A stretch of 64,000 nt of DNA, taken from contig OZ037843.1 in assembly GCA_964035575.1 (NCBI GenBank), forward strand, positions 1 through 64,000, read 5' to 3'. Below, piece by piece: positions 50,601 to 60,600 of this stretch; position 1 is the first letter of the stretch, and every line of letters begins with the position of its first letter. The stretch is from Rhynchopus sp. YZ270_cl-10. Taxonomy: Eukaryota > Euglenozoa > Diplonemea > Diplonemida > Diplonemidae. Made by a program: the position numbers and the translations under genes. Under the pieces are notes generated by a model. The model did no database searches. It was given only the letters and a program-made list of their open reading frames with translations, and had not been told where the DNA came from.

Positions 50601-52628
50601 AGGGGTGTCCTGTGCCCACAGTGTCGACCCGACGTCTGGGTACCACGTTACCTGAGTAGCCGACCAGATGTCCTCAATGTCAGAAGGGCCGTAAAAGGAA
50701 AAAGGCGCGTGAATTTCCGAGGTGGGGGTAAAATGGACATCTCTCTCGGCAGGCGATTTGAATGTTGAGCGCTTGTCGTAGTGGGTGGCCCAACTTCCGC
50801 GTGAATGCAATTGTCCCGTCGTTCCTGGGCTTCCCCTCGAAAGCATCCGCTGCGAGTTGAAGGAAAGGCACATCAGCACGTCAAGATCTTGGTCCATCAG
50901 GATGTAGAAGAGAACGGGATATGCGTGGCGTTCCCGTTCCGGCAGCGGGCACGCAATGTACTTCGGGGGCACCTTGGTGCTCTGTATAGTTTGCTCCAAA
51001 TTCTGGATTCGTTTCTTTTGTGCTTTTCTTTGGGAGGAGGTGCTAGATTCAGTTGCCCTTTCGTCGTCCAGTTCTTGCCTCCAGTACACAAGCTGTTGCT
51101 TCTTCTCCTCCAGAGCCTTCATGTACTGTGCTTGCTTGGCAGCCACCTCGGCGCGCTCCGCCTTCCATCTCTGCTGGATCTCTGCAGACCCTTTTGCATA
51201 CTCCCACGCAAAATCCATCGTACCTTCAGCACTCGAGCCTTGCAGCGAGAAGACACGCCGTCCGGCCTCCGACGAGAATCGTTGCAAGTACTTCGCGAGT
51301 TGCTTCACCTGGGTGCGGGTTTCCTTCTTGTCCGTCGACACGTGGCTCAGTGAGGTGTATTCCATTGCAACTCCGTAACGCGCCAGTATGGGCCACCTCT
51401 GGACACACATGTGGTGCACGACTACGTACGCCGACACAACCACAACCATCTCGTGGCTGCGGGAAATCAGCGACGCACCCTTGACAAGCGCCTGGTATCT
51501 TTTAACAATCTCTTTGATGCTGTTTGTATCGCACTGGAAAACCAACGCCCCACCGGCTGAGACTGTGGAGACGAGGCGTGCAAAGTACTTCTCCACACTG
51601 GCCACCGCCAGTTCAGGGAACGCCGCAGAGTTGTTATACATCCACCAGTTCAAATGTACCGCACTACAGTCGTTCACAAGCGGCATCTGTCCTATCGCTT
51701 TCGCAGCTCTGGCTGCTACATCCTCATTCGCGACTGAATCGCTTGGCGGTGGGATGAGGGCAAGGCCAACATCAAGCACAGTGTGTGCCCCGATCTCCCC
51801 GAGTCTGCACTCTTCTGCACCCTCGTCCGCCTGTCGTTGCAGAAGAGCATCGAGGTCCCGTTTGCATGCAGACAGAGGCTCCACGACATCGGCGTCAATG
51901 TCCTTGCGGTCCTCGGTGTACAGCAGTGCACGGCTCACTGCGCTCTCCATGATCCCGACGACTTCGTTGCACTCCCCTTGGCTGAGTGGGGTGAATGCAG
52001 CCTGGAGCCAGGTCTGCGCCATCCACACATCGAAGTCCAGCAACAACCTGTCGCTCAGACATTCCCCCAGCAACCGTGGCAAGATGCCACAAGATATCAG
52101 AACCCAAGGCCACGACGGCTGAGATGCTGCCGAAAAATCAGACTTGCAAACCTGGGGCACCGTTGTCGTCTCCGTTGCCGCCATCTTCCCTGCACACTCG
52201 ATAAACTGCGGTGAGGCCTTGATGCCTTTCCACTCTTTCCTTAGCTGAGCGAGGGCAGCCTCAAACCTCTCGTCAAACTTTTGCATCTCAGCCTCGGCCA
52301 CATCCCCGATCGCCACTGTTTGACACCCACACCAGTCACTGCCGTGCTCCAGACGACCTACACTAACTACCTCCAGAGAGCAGACATCATCCACATCACT
52401 CCTACTGCACAACAGCACACACCCATGCTGGTCGTATTGTTGTTTGATGTTGATCGTCACCCCGTCTTCGCGCACATGGTTCTCCCCTACAAGCGTAGCC
52501 ACAGCGCCTTTTGCACGATCGGAGTCCTCTCCTAGCGTTGCACACTGCGACACAAAACCCTTCAATAGACATGTCAACGAAGAGAACGACTCTTCCTTGT
52601 ACACACGGCGTGTTGCGTTTGGATGCAT
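44610..52628 (-). CDS. DUF3638/DUF3645-family giant protein, copy 1
   Basis: 2672 residues, no introns. The first 1600 or so residues are unrecognised, with a coiled coil at about 483-546. The conserved core resembles superfamily-2 helicase folds: NMGLGKT (K1695) as a P-loop, LDESDELLHHRYQLVYAVG (D1823) as a DESD Walker B, GFSGTNDN-LLP near 2135 (a DUF3645-type signature as I recall it), and QGAGRMRQLG (Q2310) as a motif-VI-like element. An acidic coiled coil follows at about 2440-2465. Such very large eukaryotic proteins are often auto-annotated as ubiquitin hydrolases, but no function is firmly established and I see no classical deubiquitinase Cys-His motif. Start: first Met of the open frame, near a capped AT-rich 5' flank. 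Identical to the copy at 54643-62661. Confidence 0.88.
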   Translation of the reverse strand: MHPNATRRVYKEESFSSLTCLLKGFVSQCATLGEDSDRAKGAVATLVGENHVREDGVTINIKQQYDQHGCVLLCSRSDVDDVCSLEVVSVGRLEHGSDWCGCQTVAIGDVAEAEMQKFDERFEAALAQLRKEWKGIKASPQFIECAGKMAATETTTVPQVCKSDFSAASQPSWPWVLISCGILPRLLGECLSDRLLLDFDVWMAQTWLQAAFTPLSQGECNEVVGIMESAVSRALLYTEDRKDIDADVVEPLSACKRDLDALLQRQADEGAEECRLGEIGAHTVLDVGLALIPPPSDSVANEDVAARAAKAIGQMPLVNDCSAVHLNWWMYNNSAAFPELAVASVEKYFARLVSTVSAGGALVFQCDTNSIKEIVKRYQALVKGASLISRSHEMVVVVSAYVVVHHMCVQRWPILARYGVAMEYTSLSHVSTDKKETRTQVKQLAKYLQRFSSEAGRRVFSLQGSSAEGTMDFAWEYAKGSAEIQQRWKAERAEVAAKQAQYMKALEEKKQQLVYWRQELDDERATESSTSSQRKAQKKRIQNLEQTIQSTKVPPKYIACPLPERERHAYPVLFYILMDQDLDVLMCLSFNSQRMLSRGSPGTTGQLHSRGSWATHYDKRSTFKSPAERDVHFTPTSEIHAPFSFYGPSDIEDIWSATQVTWYPDVGSTLWAQDTPFAVLQSSTVEYYSKAKVKGLRPEFATFFLPPEDSSSEQEHTAGNRGYATMHLKPHAFTVKGYLAFAGVRSFSSSVWRKILRIVTERSLPFAEASVAELLRHSAHQLGAFTEGFARKEDGDPFKAAEDLFRTSDPLVEKLVAAFAQLAEEVRECPRDHKGFPVLADLSCFISQFSSDPRGQRLPFLWRGVAARWREVCGFEDVQEVGDKDKEAVMTAYAIRCFLVPKLTAADAALLVEELFRFRQCLARSDEEHPESLATVRRVAAHRLSDVMIHAQADPDTVITPGLRKIFGRMPEHVAGWKNLFDASTGTATCCFEAVAEDNHYSVNLLKGAVLLNGYPPCGLPDEVTQCALYKRSFGETRNFEVSKSASGATFNTLKRDETNCHYDFCICSRTGRVRIFEIREEDGEDSKSELVNLQEAEWSVANLPKMLVDLHTHWHDATRQTLWFREESYLNKRVQYLMTYTLSATGAPEHAVVHEVPAAEMDQPYKHILSLLSEGHLSRFVAAPLSLVPLFERVEEHVHMHAVVDKNEVLWVRLPRLRLSWWVEGDTVRSEQHPNMRLSSEQQHGCVPLFFQNYLVLEGTAGSTRVLIPCGTIVQDEEGAWVAMDGASTSTFKCFAYDLCVRFRQLKAATTTMRLYLAAVFAASGTLVVEQWMGMTAVEFAVQLCRECWSNEPLSAGDMQLLDNVADFGEEVPVLTLICHDLLRSSFRQCKLWEKDRPESSVSTTRLQEARTEYGRAPGRNWRHALSTWELHSSPMDRKAVDLKIRNDHECTLEEYPGDIKEHVKKVELGLRRILKATEQEPGFVPPSFPFTCPNYPGLCAELKDSWERHHRTASYDVPSPEFLSGYVTSLKEEVSAKRAGLQERITDCTTEQAKRHSASFELLHCVNGVPTVTFRDMALLAGTVEFSPSHELNPFLTYQQRVILQNDARRLLELCVLEDKLERILRLVQGDNTRAKIVQELRCVRDWDGDEHPHWLVFEAEGSLQIRPHQYDLAKHLLHHPGSISQLNMGLGKTRVILPMLLLELTRLDAKKAEKILPQIVFLRSLLKEGQGFLSNTLTASTRNLRVYMLPFHRNIELDVPALEGEWREAQRAGGVVLSVPEYKLSLCLKRHELAMHDKPAEAKLLRHLQTMDKTGTLILDESDELLHHRYQLVYAVGKGDSLVDGAIRYEVAAAVLTALNRRGKTLDNIAAVIEVREGIDRFQGFRLVDGRSTHDANVAQLNRVVLDLLCEEIKQHGAPWCLRWLKDYSAEALAMVKDSVLNGSKGADMRFALLEHQRLQLMCLRGLFAHELLAHCLTKRHRVEYGVAYEKRKINLAVPFKAADVPTERSEFSHPDVMVLHTMLAHYYDGLNTTQVGEAVGKLLELSDGAQNYYYKSWFASVASQPSDFSSIDCVRKLDPTNREQHALLHSTYQYSMPVINFWMTQIVLPSEVVAYPEKLSMSAWDLPDRRSVGFSGTNDNHQLLPSYVTQREPDVEELKATNGLMLSHLMRSTVHMIGHVAGRSTGEAALLAAVTGKAGALIDTGSLLAGMPPKEAAAFVLRQASFKLLGKRGVMYFETEASEEGWKVMYTDTNLVSIRHECALTDDVFFAIFDNARCRGSDLKLAQDCVGAVTLGRNLRKDMLMQGAGRMRQLGPQQQGLMLLCPEDVRGQISQSTPSIEEVLGWVIENTGAERERGLSQWADNGVFHYECKNNPRAIQADDQQPLSKYTHPLVETDLEPLVQEQLRNTKVGEYGKECEVILRCCKDLGSGLKVKSTVSDRECEKEKEAQQEQENEQEVERESMKPLAEKVWDYRLAATASSWQAFCATLPWNVVTVSTLQDIWDSAFPGATLRWGSAKLCATSNWKNTVCANNEETALRTLRLVDAVLTFPTGHMLLLSDREADGVLAAMLEEERRHGGAAGEEGKLENCGVDDTLGVETRETNLETTALKLLNGICNGYSSGPELEALDSIVTPNNTFVLRLVAGKGTSSHYHYSQLQKTAERVA

Positions 52629-52911
52629 CTGGTAAGGTGGTGCGTATTTACGCCCTCAGGGGTGTGCTGATGAGAGGGTTTAAGTTTAAATTGTTTGTTT
52701 TCTTTTTTGTGATGTTCGCTGTGTGGTGGAAACTTTTTATTTTTTGTGTGGGGTGGGGTGGGAGGATTGTACGGTCGAAGAGTTACGGAACTTCAGAACT
52801 TCGGGTGATTTAAAAGGAGGAGGCTTTTTTTGGGAATTACTGGTAGAGTGGCAGTATCTCGCTTTTTCACACGCTATGACTGCACCAAGTGTGGGTCACC
52901 TAACAAGTTAA
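52629..52911. promoter_or_regulatory. 5' flank of DUF3638 copy 1 (283 bp before a MITE)
   Basis: The interval between the start codon and the TTAA MITE presumably contains the minus-strand promoter. It is T-rich on the plus strand near 52685-52745 (A-rich on the transcribed side) with GTTTAAGTTTAAATTG near 52678. No specific element can be named. Confidence 0.35.
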
Positions 52912-53406
52912 AGGGGGGGTGGGATAATTGTAGTGGGGGATAACTGTAGAATGGCGGATAAAAATTGAAACCGCACCCTACTTTTCCTTTTTATGTTTTT
53001 CCCCTACCCCCGAAAACAATAAAGCAATAAAAACAATAAAGACAAAAGGGAGAGGTTGGTGAAACGCACACACCTCGACCTGTCGGTGAAATGTGGCTCT
53101 ACTCCAACCCGCCCCGGATTAGAAAAATGGAAAAAAGGATGGGAGTAGGGTACGATATTCAATTTCCTTTTAGCATTGCATGTAATCATAAAAAATATCG
53201 CCAGTTCTTCTCAAACAATGGGGGATAGTTGTAGTGGGGGATAAAAAAAAAAATATCTCTCTTTTTTCCCACCTGAATATCCCCATCCCCAAGGAAAATC
53301 CACACCAAAAACGCGGTGTGGGAAATGGGGGATAACTGTAGTGCCATTGTAGTGGGGGAAAAAATAAAATAAAACGGGGGGATAATTGTTTTATCCCCCC
53401 CCCCCT
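52912..53406. mobile_element. MITE with TTAA target duplication, 495 bp
   Basis: Flanked by TTAA at 52908-52911 and 53407-53410. The left end reads AGGGGGGGTGGGATAATTG; the reversed right end reads AGGGGGGGGGGGATAAAAC followed by AATTATC. Internal motifs GGGGGATAACTGTAGTGGGG recur at 52920-52950, 53220-53240 and 53325-53345. The right end contains the hairpin GGGGGGATAA-TTGTT-TTATCCCCCC (53376-53400). No ORF. TTAA duplication fits piggyBac- or Kolobok-type transposases. Confidence 0.8.
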
Positions 53407-53452
53407 TTAATGCAAGGCACAAAAAAAAAAGGGAGTAAAACGAGTGAACAAG

Positions 53453-54642
53453 TCTGTGGTGGGTGTGGTACGGTGACAGATTTGGAGTGGGTCACGCCTG
53501 AACTGTGTGGATGCCTTGTGAGGGTAATTCTGTGCACCCTTTCGGTGCGGTATGCCACTTTATTCTCACAATAGGCTCTATGCGCCTTTCCTTCCTACGC
53601 GGAACCCCCTACCCCCTACCTGTTGTGTTACATGGCGAGGTTCCACATGGCGGGACAGTCCCTTCCTTCCTCTTGCGGTACAGCCCTCACAGTCTGAAAA
53701 GAACCCAAGAAAGATCATGATGATGACGACAGCACAACGAGAAAAATAAAATCGATACCGCACTCCTACTTCTCCCGCAAACAATAAAACATACATTCAT
53801 ATACATACTATTTATAACACAAACAGTAAGCACTAAAGGGAATAAAACAAATAAAAACGATAAAGACAAAAGGGAGAGGTTGTGGTGCAACACACACACT
53901 GATGATGATGATAGCACAACGAGAAAAAAACGCTTCGTTTGTACTGAGAATACCGAATAAAAGAAACGGCGTTTTTAAAAACCAAAAAGCGAATAGGCGG
54001 GTTGAACGTTATTGACACTGTGTGCCCACAACGCCTTCCTTGTTGCTGCCTCGTACTGCGGTTACTTGTTGGTCTACGCAACGGGGTTACACATGGGGAC
54101 AGCAGCCCTGAATCTTTGACACAAGAGGATTACACAGACAGCACATACCTCCCCTCACGACACTGGCAGGCGTGCCCTTGATAAAAAAGGGGGCACTCCT
54201 ATAGTATAGTATACTATTCCTGTCTTTCCGGCAAACAATAAAACAATAAAGACAAAAGGGAGAGGTTGTGGTGCAACACACACACTGATGATGATGATAG
54301 CACAACGAGAAAAAACGCTTCGTTTGTACTGAGAATACCGAATAAAAGAAACGGTGGTTTTTTTGTTTTCTTCGTTTTTGTTTTTTTGAAAAGTTGAAAA
54401 GATAGTTCAAGAAAAAGAGCTGAAAAGTTGTATACAAAGCATACAAAAGGCTTGAGTGAAGAGTACGACTGAAAGATCGAAAATGAAAAAAGCAGTAGAG
54501 CGAGTTGCTTATACGCCCTTGCCTGGAAGATATATGCTCACACGATTTTTGCATATGTACACGAAAATTTGACACAAAACAAGAGCGACACATTGTTTGT
54601 CTCGTTTTTTTTTTACAAAACATATTTCTTTTACCTGGAAGG
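53453..54642. other. Intergenic between the two DUF3638 copies
   Basis: 3' flank of copy 2. It contains an internal duplication: the block from CAAACAATAAAAC through GAGAATACCGAATAAAAGAAACG occurs at about 53775-53968 and again at 54233-54355 (and once at 44212-44335). The 3' flank is 300 bp longer than that of copy 1. Minus-strand AATAAA near 53580. A GTGCCC-GGGCAC hairpin lies near 54171-54197. No gene. Confidence 0.45.
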
Positions 54643-57600
54643 TCATGCCACCCGTTCCGCTGTCTTCTGCAGTTGCGAGTAGTGGTAGTGAGACGACGTC
54701 CCCTTGCCTGCTACCAGCCGCAGGACAAAAGTGTTGTTCGGCGTCACGATACTGTCGAGCGCTTCAAGCTCAGGGCCGCTGCTGTAGCCGTTGCAGATGC
54801 CGTTCAGAAGCTTCAGCGCGGTTGTTTCTAAGTTCGTTTCTCGTGTCTCGACCCCCAGCGTGTCGTCCACACCGCAATTCTCCAGCTTGCCCTCCTCACC
54901 TGCTGCACCCCCGTGGCGTCGTTCTTCCTCGAGCATCGCTGCCAACACACCGTCCGCCTCTCTGTCACTCAGGAGCAGCATGTGGCCTGTCGGAAACGTC
55001 AGCACTGCGTCAACCAACCGAAGCGTGCGCAACGCTGTCTCTTCGTTGTTCGCGCACACTGTGTTCTTCCAGTTCGACGTGGCACACAGCTTTGCTGACC
55101 CCCAGCGAAGGGTTGCTCCCGGAAATGCTGAGTCCCATATATCCTGAAGGGTGGACACAGTAACAACGTTCCACGGCAGCGTGGCGCAAAACGCCTGCCA
55201 GGAGGACGCTGTGGCAGCCAGGCGGTAGTCCCACACCTTCTCTGCTAGGGGCTTCATGCTCTCGCGCTCGACCTCCTGTTCGTTCTCCTGCTCCTGCTGT
55301 GCCTCCTTCTCCTTCTCGCATTCGCGGTCAGACACAGTTGACTTCACCTTCAGGCCTGACCCCAAGTCTTTGCAGCACCGCAGGATCACCTCACACTCCT
55401 TCCCGTATTCACCCACTTTGGTGTTCCGCAGCTGCTCCTGCACGAGTGGCTCCAAATCCGTCTCAACCAGAGGGTGGGTGTACTTGCTGAGGGGTTGCTG
55501 GTCGTCAGCCTGGATGGCACGAGGGTTGTTCTTACATTCGTAGTGGAACACGCCGTTGTCGGCCCACTGCGACAGGCCACGTTCCCTCTCCGCTCCTGTG
55601 TTCTCGATGACCCAGCCCAGCACCTCTTCGATCGACGGTGTGCTCTGAGATATCTGTCCCCTGACGTCCTCAGGACACAGCAACATGAGGCCCTGTTGCT
55701 GAGGTCCAAGCTGTCTCATGCGGCCTGCACCCTGCATCAGCATGTCCTTGCGGAGGTTGCGCCCAAGAGTGACAGCACCCACACAGTCTTGTGCAAGCTT
55801 CAGGTCGGATCCCCTGCAACGTGCGTTGTCGAAGATGGCGAAGAAAACGTCGTCGGTCAGTGCGCATTCGTGTCGGATGCTGACGAGGTTTGTGTCTGTG
55901 TACATCACCTTCCAGCCTTCCTCGCTGGCTTCGGTTTCGAAGTACATAACACCTCGTTTCCCTAGGAGTTTGAAGGACGCTTGCCGCAGCACAAAGGCAG
56001 CAGCTTCCTTCGGCGGCATTCCTGCCAACAGACTGCCTGTGTCAATCAGCGCTCCTGCCTTGCCCGTCACTGCAGCCAACAGAGCTGCTTCCCCTGTGCT
56101 CCTGCCCGCCACGTGCCCTATCATGTGCACGGTGCTGCGCATCAGGTGGCTCAGCATCAGTCCGTTGGTCGCCTTCAGCTCCTCCACATCGGGTTCCCGC
56201 TGTGTCACGTAGCTAGGTAGCAGTTGGTGGTTGTCGTTCGTGCCGGAGAAGCCGACGGAACGGCGGTCAGGAAGGTCCCAGGCAGACATGGACAGCTTCT
56301 CGGGATAGGCCACAACCTCTGACGGGAGCACGATCTGTGTCATCCAGAAGTTGATGACAGGCATGCTGTACTGGTATGTACTGTGCAGAAGAGCGTGCTG
56401 CTCGCGGTTGGTGGGGTCGAGCTTGCGCACGCAGTCGATGCTGGAGAAGTCAGACGGCTGCGACGCCACAGACGCAAACCAGCTTTTGTAGTAATAATTC
56501 TGCGCACCGTCGCTCAGTTCGAGCAGCTTGCCCACCGCCTCACCCACCTGCGTGGTGTTCAGCCCATCGTAGTAGTGCGCCAGCATCGTGTGCAGCACCA
56601 TCACGTCAGGGTGACTGAACTCAGAACGTTCTGTCGGCACGTCTGCCGCCTTGAACGGCACAGCAAGGTTGATCTTCCTCTTCTCATACGCGACACCGTA
56701 CTCCACTCTGTGCCGCTTTGTCAGACAATGCGCCAGCAACTCGTGCGCAAACAACCCACGGAGACACATCAGCTGCAGCCGTTGGTGCTCCAGCAGGGCG
56801 AAACGCATGTCAGCCCCCTTCGACCCATTCAGCACGCTGTCCTTAACCATCGCAAGCGCCTCTGCACTGTAGTCCTTTAACCAACGAAGGCACCACGGTG
56901 CACCGTGTTGCTTGATCTCCTCGCAGAGGAGGTCAAGCACCACACGGTTCAGCTGTGCTACGTTCGCATCGTGCGTGGACCGCCCATCCACCAGTCTGAA
57001 GCCTTGGAACCGGTCGATGCCTTCTCTCACCTCGATGACTGCTGCGATGTTGTCGAGCGTCTTCCCCCGCCTGTTCAGTGCTGTCAGCACGGCAGCTGCC
57101 ACTTCGTACCGTATGGCGCCGTCCACCAAGCTGTCGCCCTTGCCCACTGCGTACACAAGCTGGTATCTGTGATGGAGCAGCTCGTCGCTCTCGTCCAGGA
57201 TCAGTGTTCCTGTCTTGTCCATTGTCTGCAGATGTCTCAGAAGCTTCGCTTCTGCGGGTTTGTCGTGCATGGCCAGCTCGTGTCGTTTCAGACAGAGGCT
57301 GAGCTTGTACTCTGGCACTGAAAGCACCACACCCCCCGCACGTTGCGCTTCCCTCCACTCACCTTCAAGAGCTGGCACATCAAGTTCGATGTTTCGGTGG
57401 AACGGCAGCATGTACACCCGCAGGTTCCGTGTGCTTGCCGTCAGGGTGTTAGACAGGAACCCCTGTCCTTCCTTCAGCAGCGAACGTAGGAACACAATCT
57501 GCGGCAGGATCTTCTCAGCTTTTTTTGCATCCAGGCGGGTCAGCTCCAGCAGCAGCATCGGGAGGATGACTCGTGTCTTCCCCAGCCCCATGTTGAGCTG

Positions 57601-60600
57601 TGAGATCGAACCAGGGTGGTGCAGAAGGTGCTTAGCGAGGTCATATTGGTGTGGGCGGATCTGCAGCGAGCCTTCTGCCTCGAACACCAGCCAGTGCGGG
57701 TGCTCGTCTCCGTCCCAATCTCTCACGCACCGAAGCTCCTGCACTATCTTGGCGCGGGTGTTGTCGCCTTGCACCAGCCGCAGGATCCTTTCGAGTTTGT
57801 CCTCCAGCACGCACAACTCCAGCAGACGGCGTGCATCGTTTTGCAAGATGACACGCTGCTGGTATGTCAAAAACGGATTCAATTCGTGCGAAGGCGAGAA
57901 TTCCACAGTGCCCGCCAACAGAGCCATATCCCTGAAGGTGACGGTGGGCACTCCATTCACGCAGTGCAGCAACTCGAACGACGCTGAGTGCCTCTTCGCC
58001 TGCTCGGTGGTACAGTCCGTGATGCGCTCCTGCAGGCCTGCACGCTTGGCTGACACCTCCTCCTTCAGGGAGGTCACGTACCCACTCAGAAACTCCGGTG
58101 AGGGCACATCATAGCTTGCAGTGCGGTGGTGGCGCTCCCAACTGTCCTTCAGCTCAGCACACAATCCGGGGTAGTTTGGACACGTGAACGGAAAGGAGGG
58201 TGGGACGAAGCCGGGCTCCTGTTCCGTTGCCTTCAAAATCCTGCGCAGGCCCAACTCCACCTTCTTCACGTGCTCTTTGATGTCTCCCGGGTACTCTTCC
58301 AGTGTGCACTCGTGGTCGTTCCGGATTTTCAGGTCAACCGCTTTGCGGTCCATTGGGGATGAGTGCAGCTCCCACGTGGAGAGTGCATGCCGCCAGTTCC
58401 TCCCAGGTGCTCTGCCGTATTCAGTTCGTGCCTCCTGCAGTCGTGTCGTCGAGACACTACTCTCTGGCCTGTCCTTCTCCCACAGCTTGCACTGCCGGAA
58501 TGACGAGCGTAACAGGTCGTGGCAAATCAGAGTCAGCACCGGCACCTCTTCGCCAAAGTCCGCCACATTGTCCAGCAGCTGCATGTCCCCAGCACTCAAA
58601 GGCTCGTTCGACCAGCACTCCCGACACAGTTGCACTGCAAACTCCACCGCAGTCATCCCCATCCACTGCTCCACCACCAACGTCCCTGACGCCGCAAACA
58701 CAGCAGCAAGGTAGAGACGCATCGTTGTTGTTGCCGCCTTCAGTTGCCTGAACCGCACACACAAGTCGTACGCAAAGCATTTGAACGTGCTCGTGCTCGC
58801 CCCATCCATGGCAACCCATGCACCTTCTTCATCCTGCACAATCGTCCCGCACGGAATCAACACCCTAGTGCTGCCTGCCGTCCCCTCTAACACGAGGTAG
58901 TTTTGGAAAAAGAGGGGAACACACCCGTGCTGCTGCTCGCTGCTCAGTCGCATGTTGGGGTGCTGTTCGGAGCGCACGGTGTCTCCCTCCACCCACCACG
59001 ACAGCCGGAGGCGAGGAAGCCGCACCCACAGCACCTCATTCTTGTCCACAACTGCATGCATGTGAACGTGCTCCTCGACCCTCTCGAAGAGCGGGACCAA
59101 GGAGAGCGGCGCTGCCACGAATCTGCTGAGGTGGCCCTCAGAGAGCAGAGAGAGGATGTGCTTGTACGGCTGGTCCATCTCTGCAGCTGGCACCTCGTGG
59201 ACGACAGCGTGCTCCGGTGCTCCTGTCGCAGAGAGCGTGTACGTCATCAAGTACTGCACCCTCTTGTTGAGGTACGACTCCTCCCTGAACCACAGCGTCT
59301 GTCGTGTTGCGTCGTGCCAGTGGGTGTGCAGGTCGACGAGCATCTTCGGCAGGTTCGCCACACTCCACTCCGCCTCCTGCAAGTTCACAAGCTCTGATTT
59401 GCTGTCCTCTCCATCTTCCTCCCGAATCTCGAAGATCCGCACCCTGCCGGTGCGGCTGCAAATGCAGAAGTCGTAGTGGCAGTTTGTTTCGTCCCGCTTC
59501 AGTGTATTAAACGTGGCACCGGACGCGCTCTTGCTCACTTCGAAGTTCCGCGTCTCGCCAAAGCTCCTTTTGTACAAGGCACACTGCGTCACCTCGTCAG
59601 GCAGGCCGCAAGGAGGGTATCCGTTCAGCAGCACAGCCCCCTTTAGCAGGTTCACAGAGTAGTGGTTGTCCTCTGCTACGGCTTCAAAGCAGCACGTCGC
59701 CGTTCCTGTCGACGCGTCAAACAGGTTTTTCCAGCCGGCAACATGTTCCGGCATCCTGCCGAAGATCTTCCGCAGCCCTGGAGTGATCACTGTGTCAGGG
59801 TCCGCCTGTGCGTGAATCATCACATCGCTCAGCCTATGTGCTGCAACCCGTCGCACAGTCGCCAATGACTCCGGATGCTCCTCGTCCGACCTGGCGAGGC
59901 ACTGACGGAACCTGAAGAGCTCCTCCACAAGCAGAGCCGCGTCTGCAGCAGTCAGCTTCGGGACAAGAAAGCAGCGTATGGCGTACGCAGTCATCACAGC
60001 CTCCTTGTCCTTGTCGCCCACCTCCTGCACATCCTCAAACCCGCAAACCTCTCTCCACCTGGCTGCCACCCCCCTCCACAGAAACGGAAGCCTCTGACCG
60101 CGCGGATCCGAGGAGAACTGGCTGATGAAGCAAGACAGGTCTGCCAGCACTGGGAACCCCTTGTGATCCCGAGGGCACTCACGCACCTCCTCCGCGAGCT
60201 GTGCAAAGGCAGCGACAAGCTTTTCGACGAGAGGATCAGAAGTGCGGAACAGGTCTTCAGCTGCTTTGAAGGGATCACCGTCTTCCTTCCTCGCAAACCC
60301 CTCTGTGAAGGCACCGAGCTGGTGCGCAGAGTGGCGCAGCAGCTCAGCCACACTCGCCTCTGCAAACGGGAGGGAGCGCTCCGTCACAATCCTGAGGATC
60401 TTCCTCCACACCGAGGACGAGAAGGACCTCACACCTGCGAAGGCAAGGTACCCCTTCACTGTGAAGGCATGTGGCTTCAGGTGCATGGTGGCGTACCCTC
60501 TGTTCCCTGCAGTGTGCTCCTGCTCCGACGATGAGTCTTCAGGTGGGAGGAAAAAAGTCGCGAACTCCGGACGCAAACCCTTGACCTTGGCCTTGCTGTA

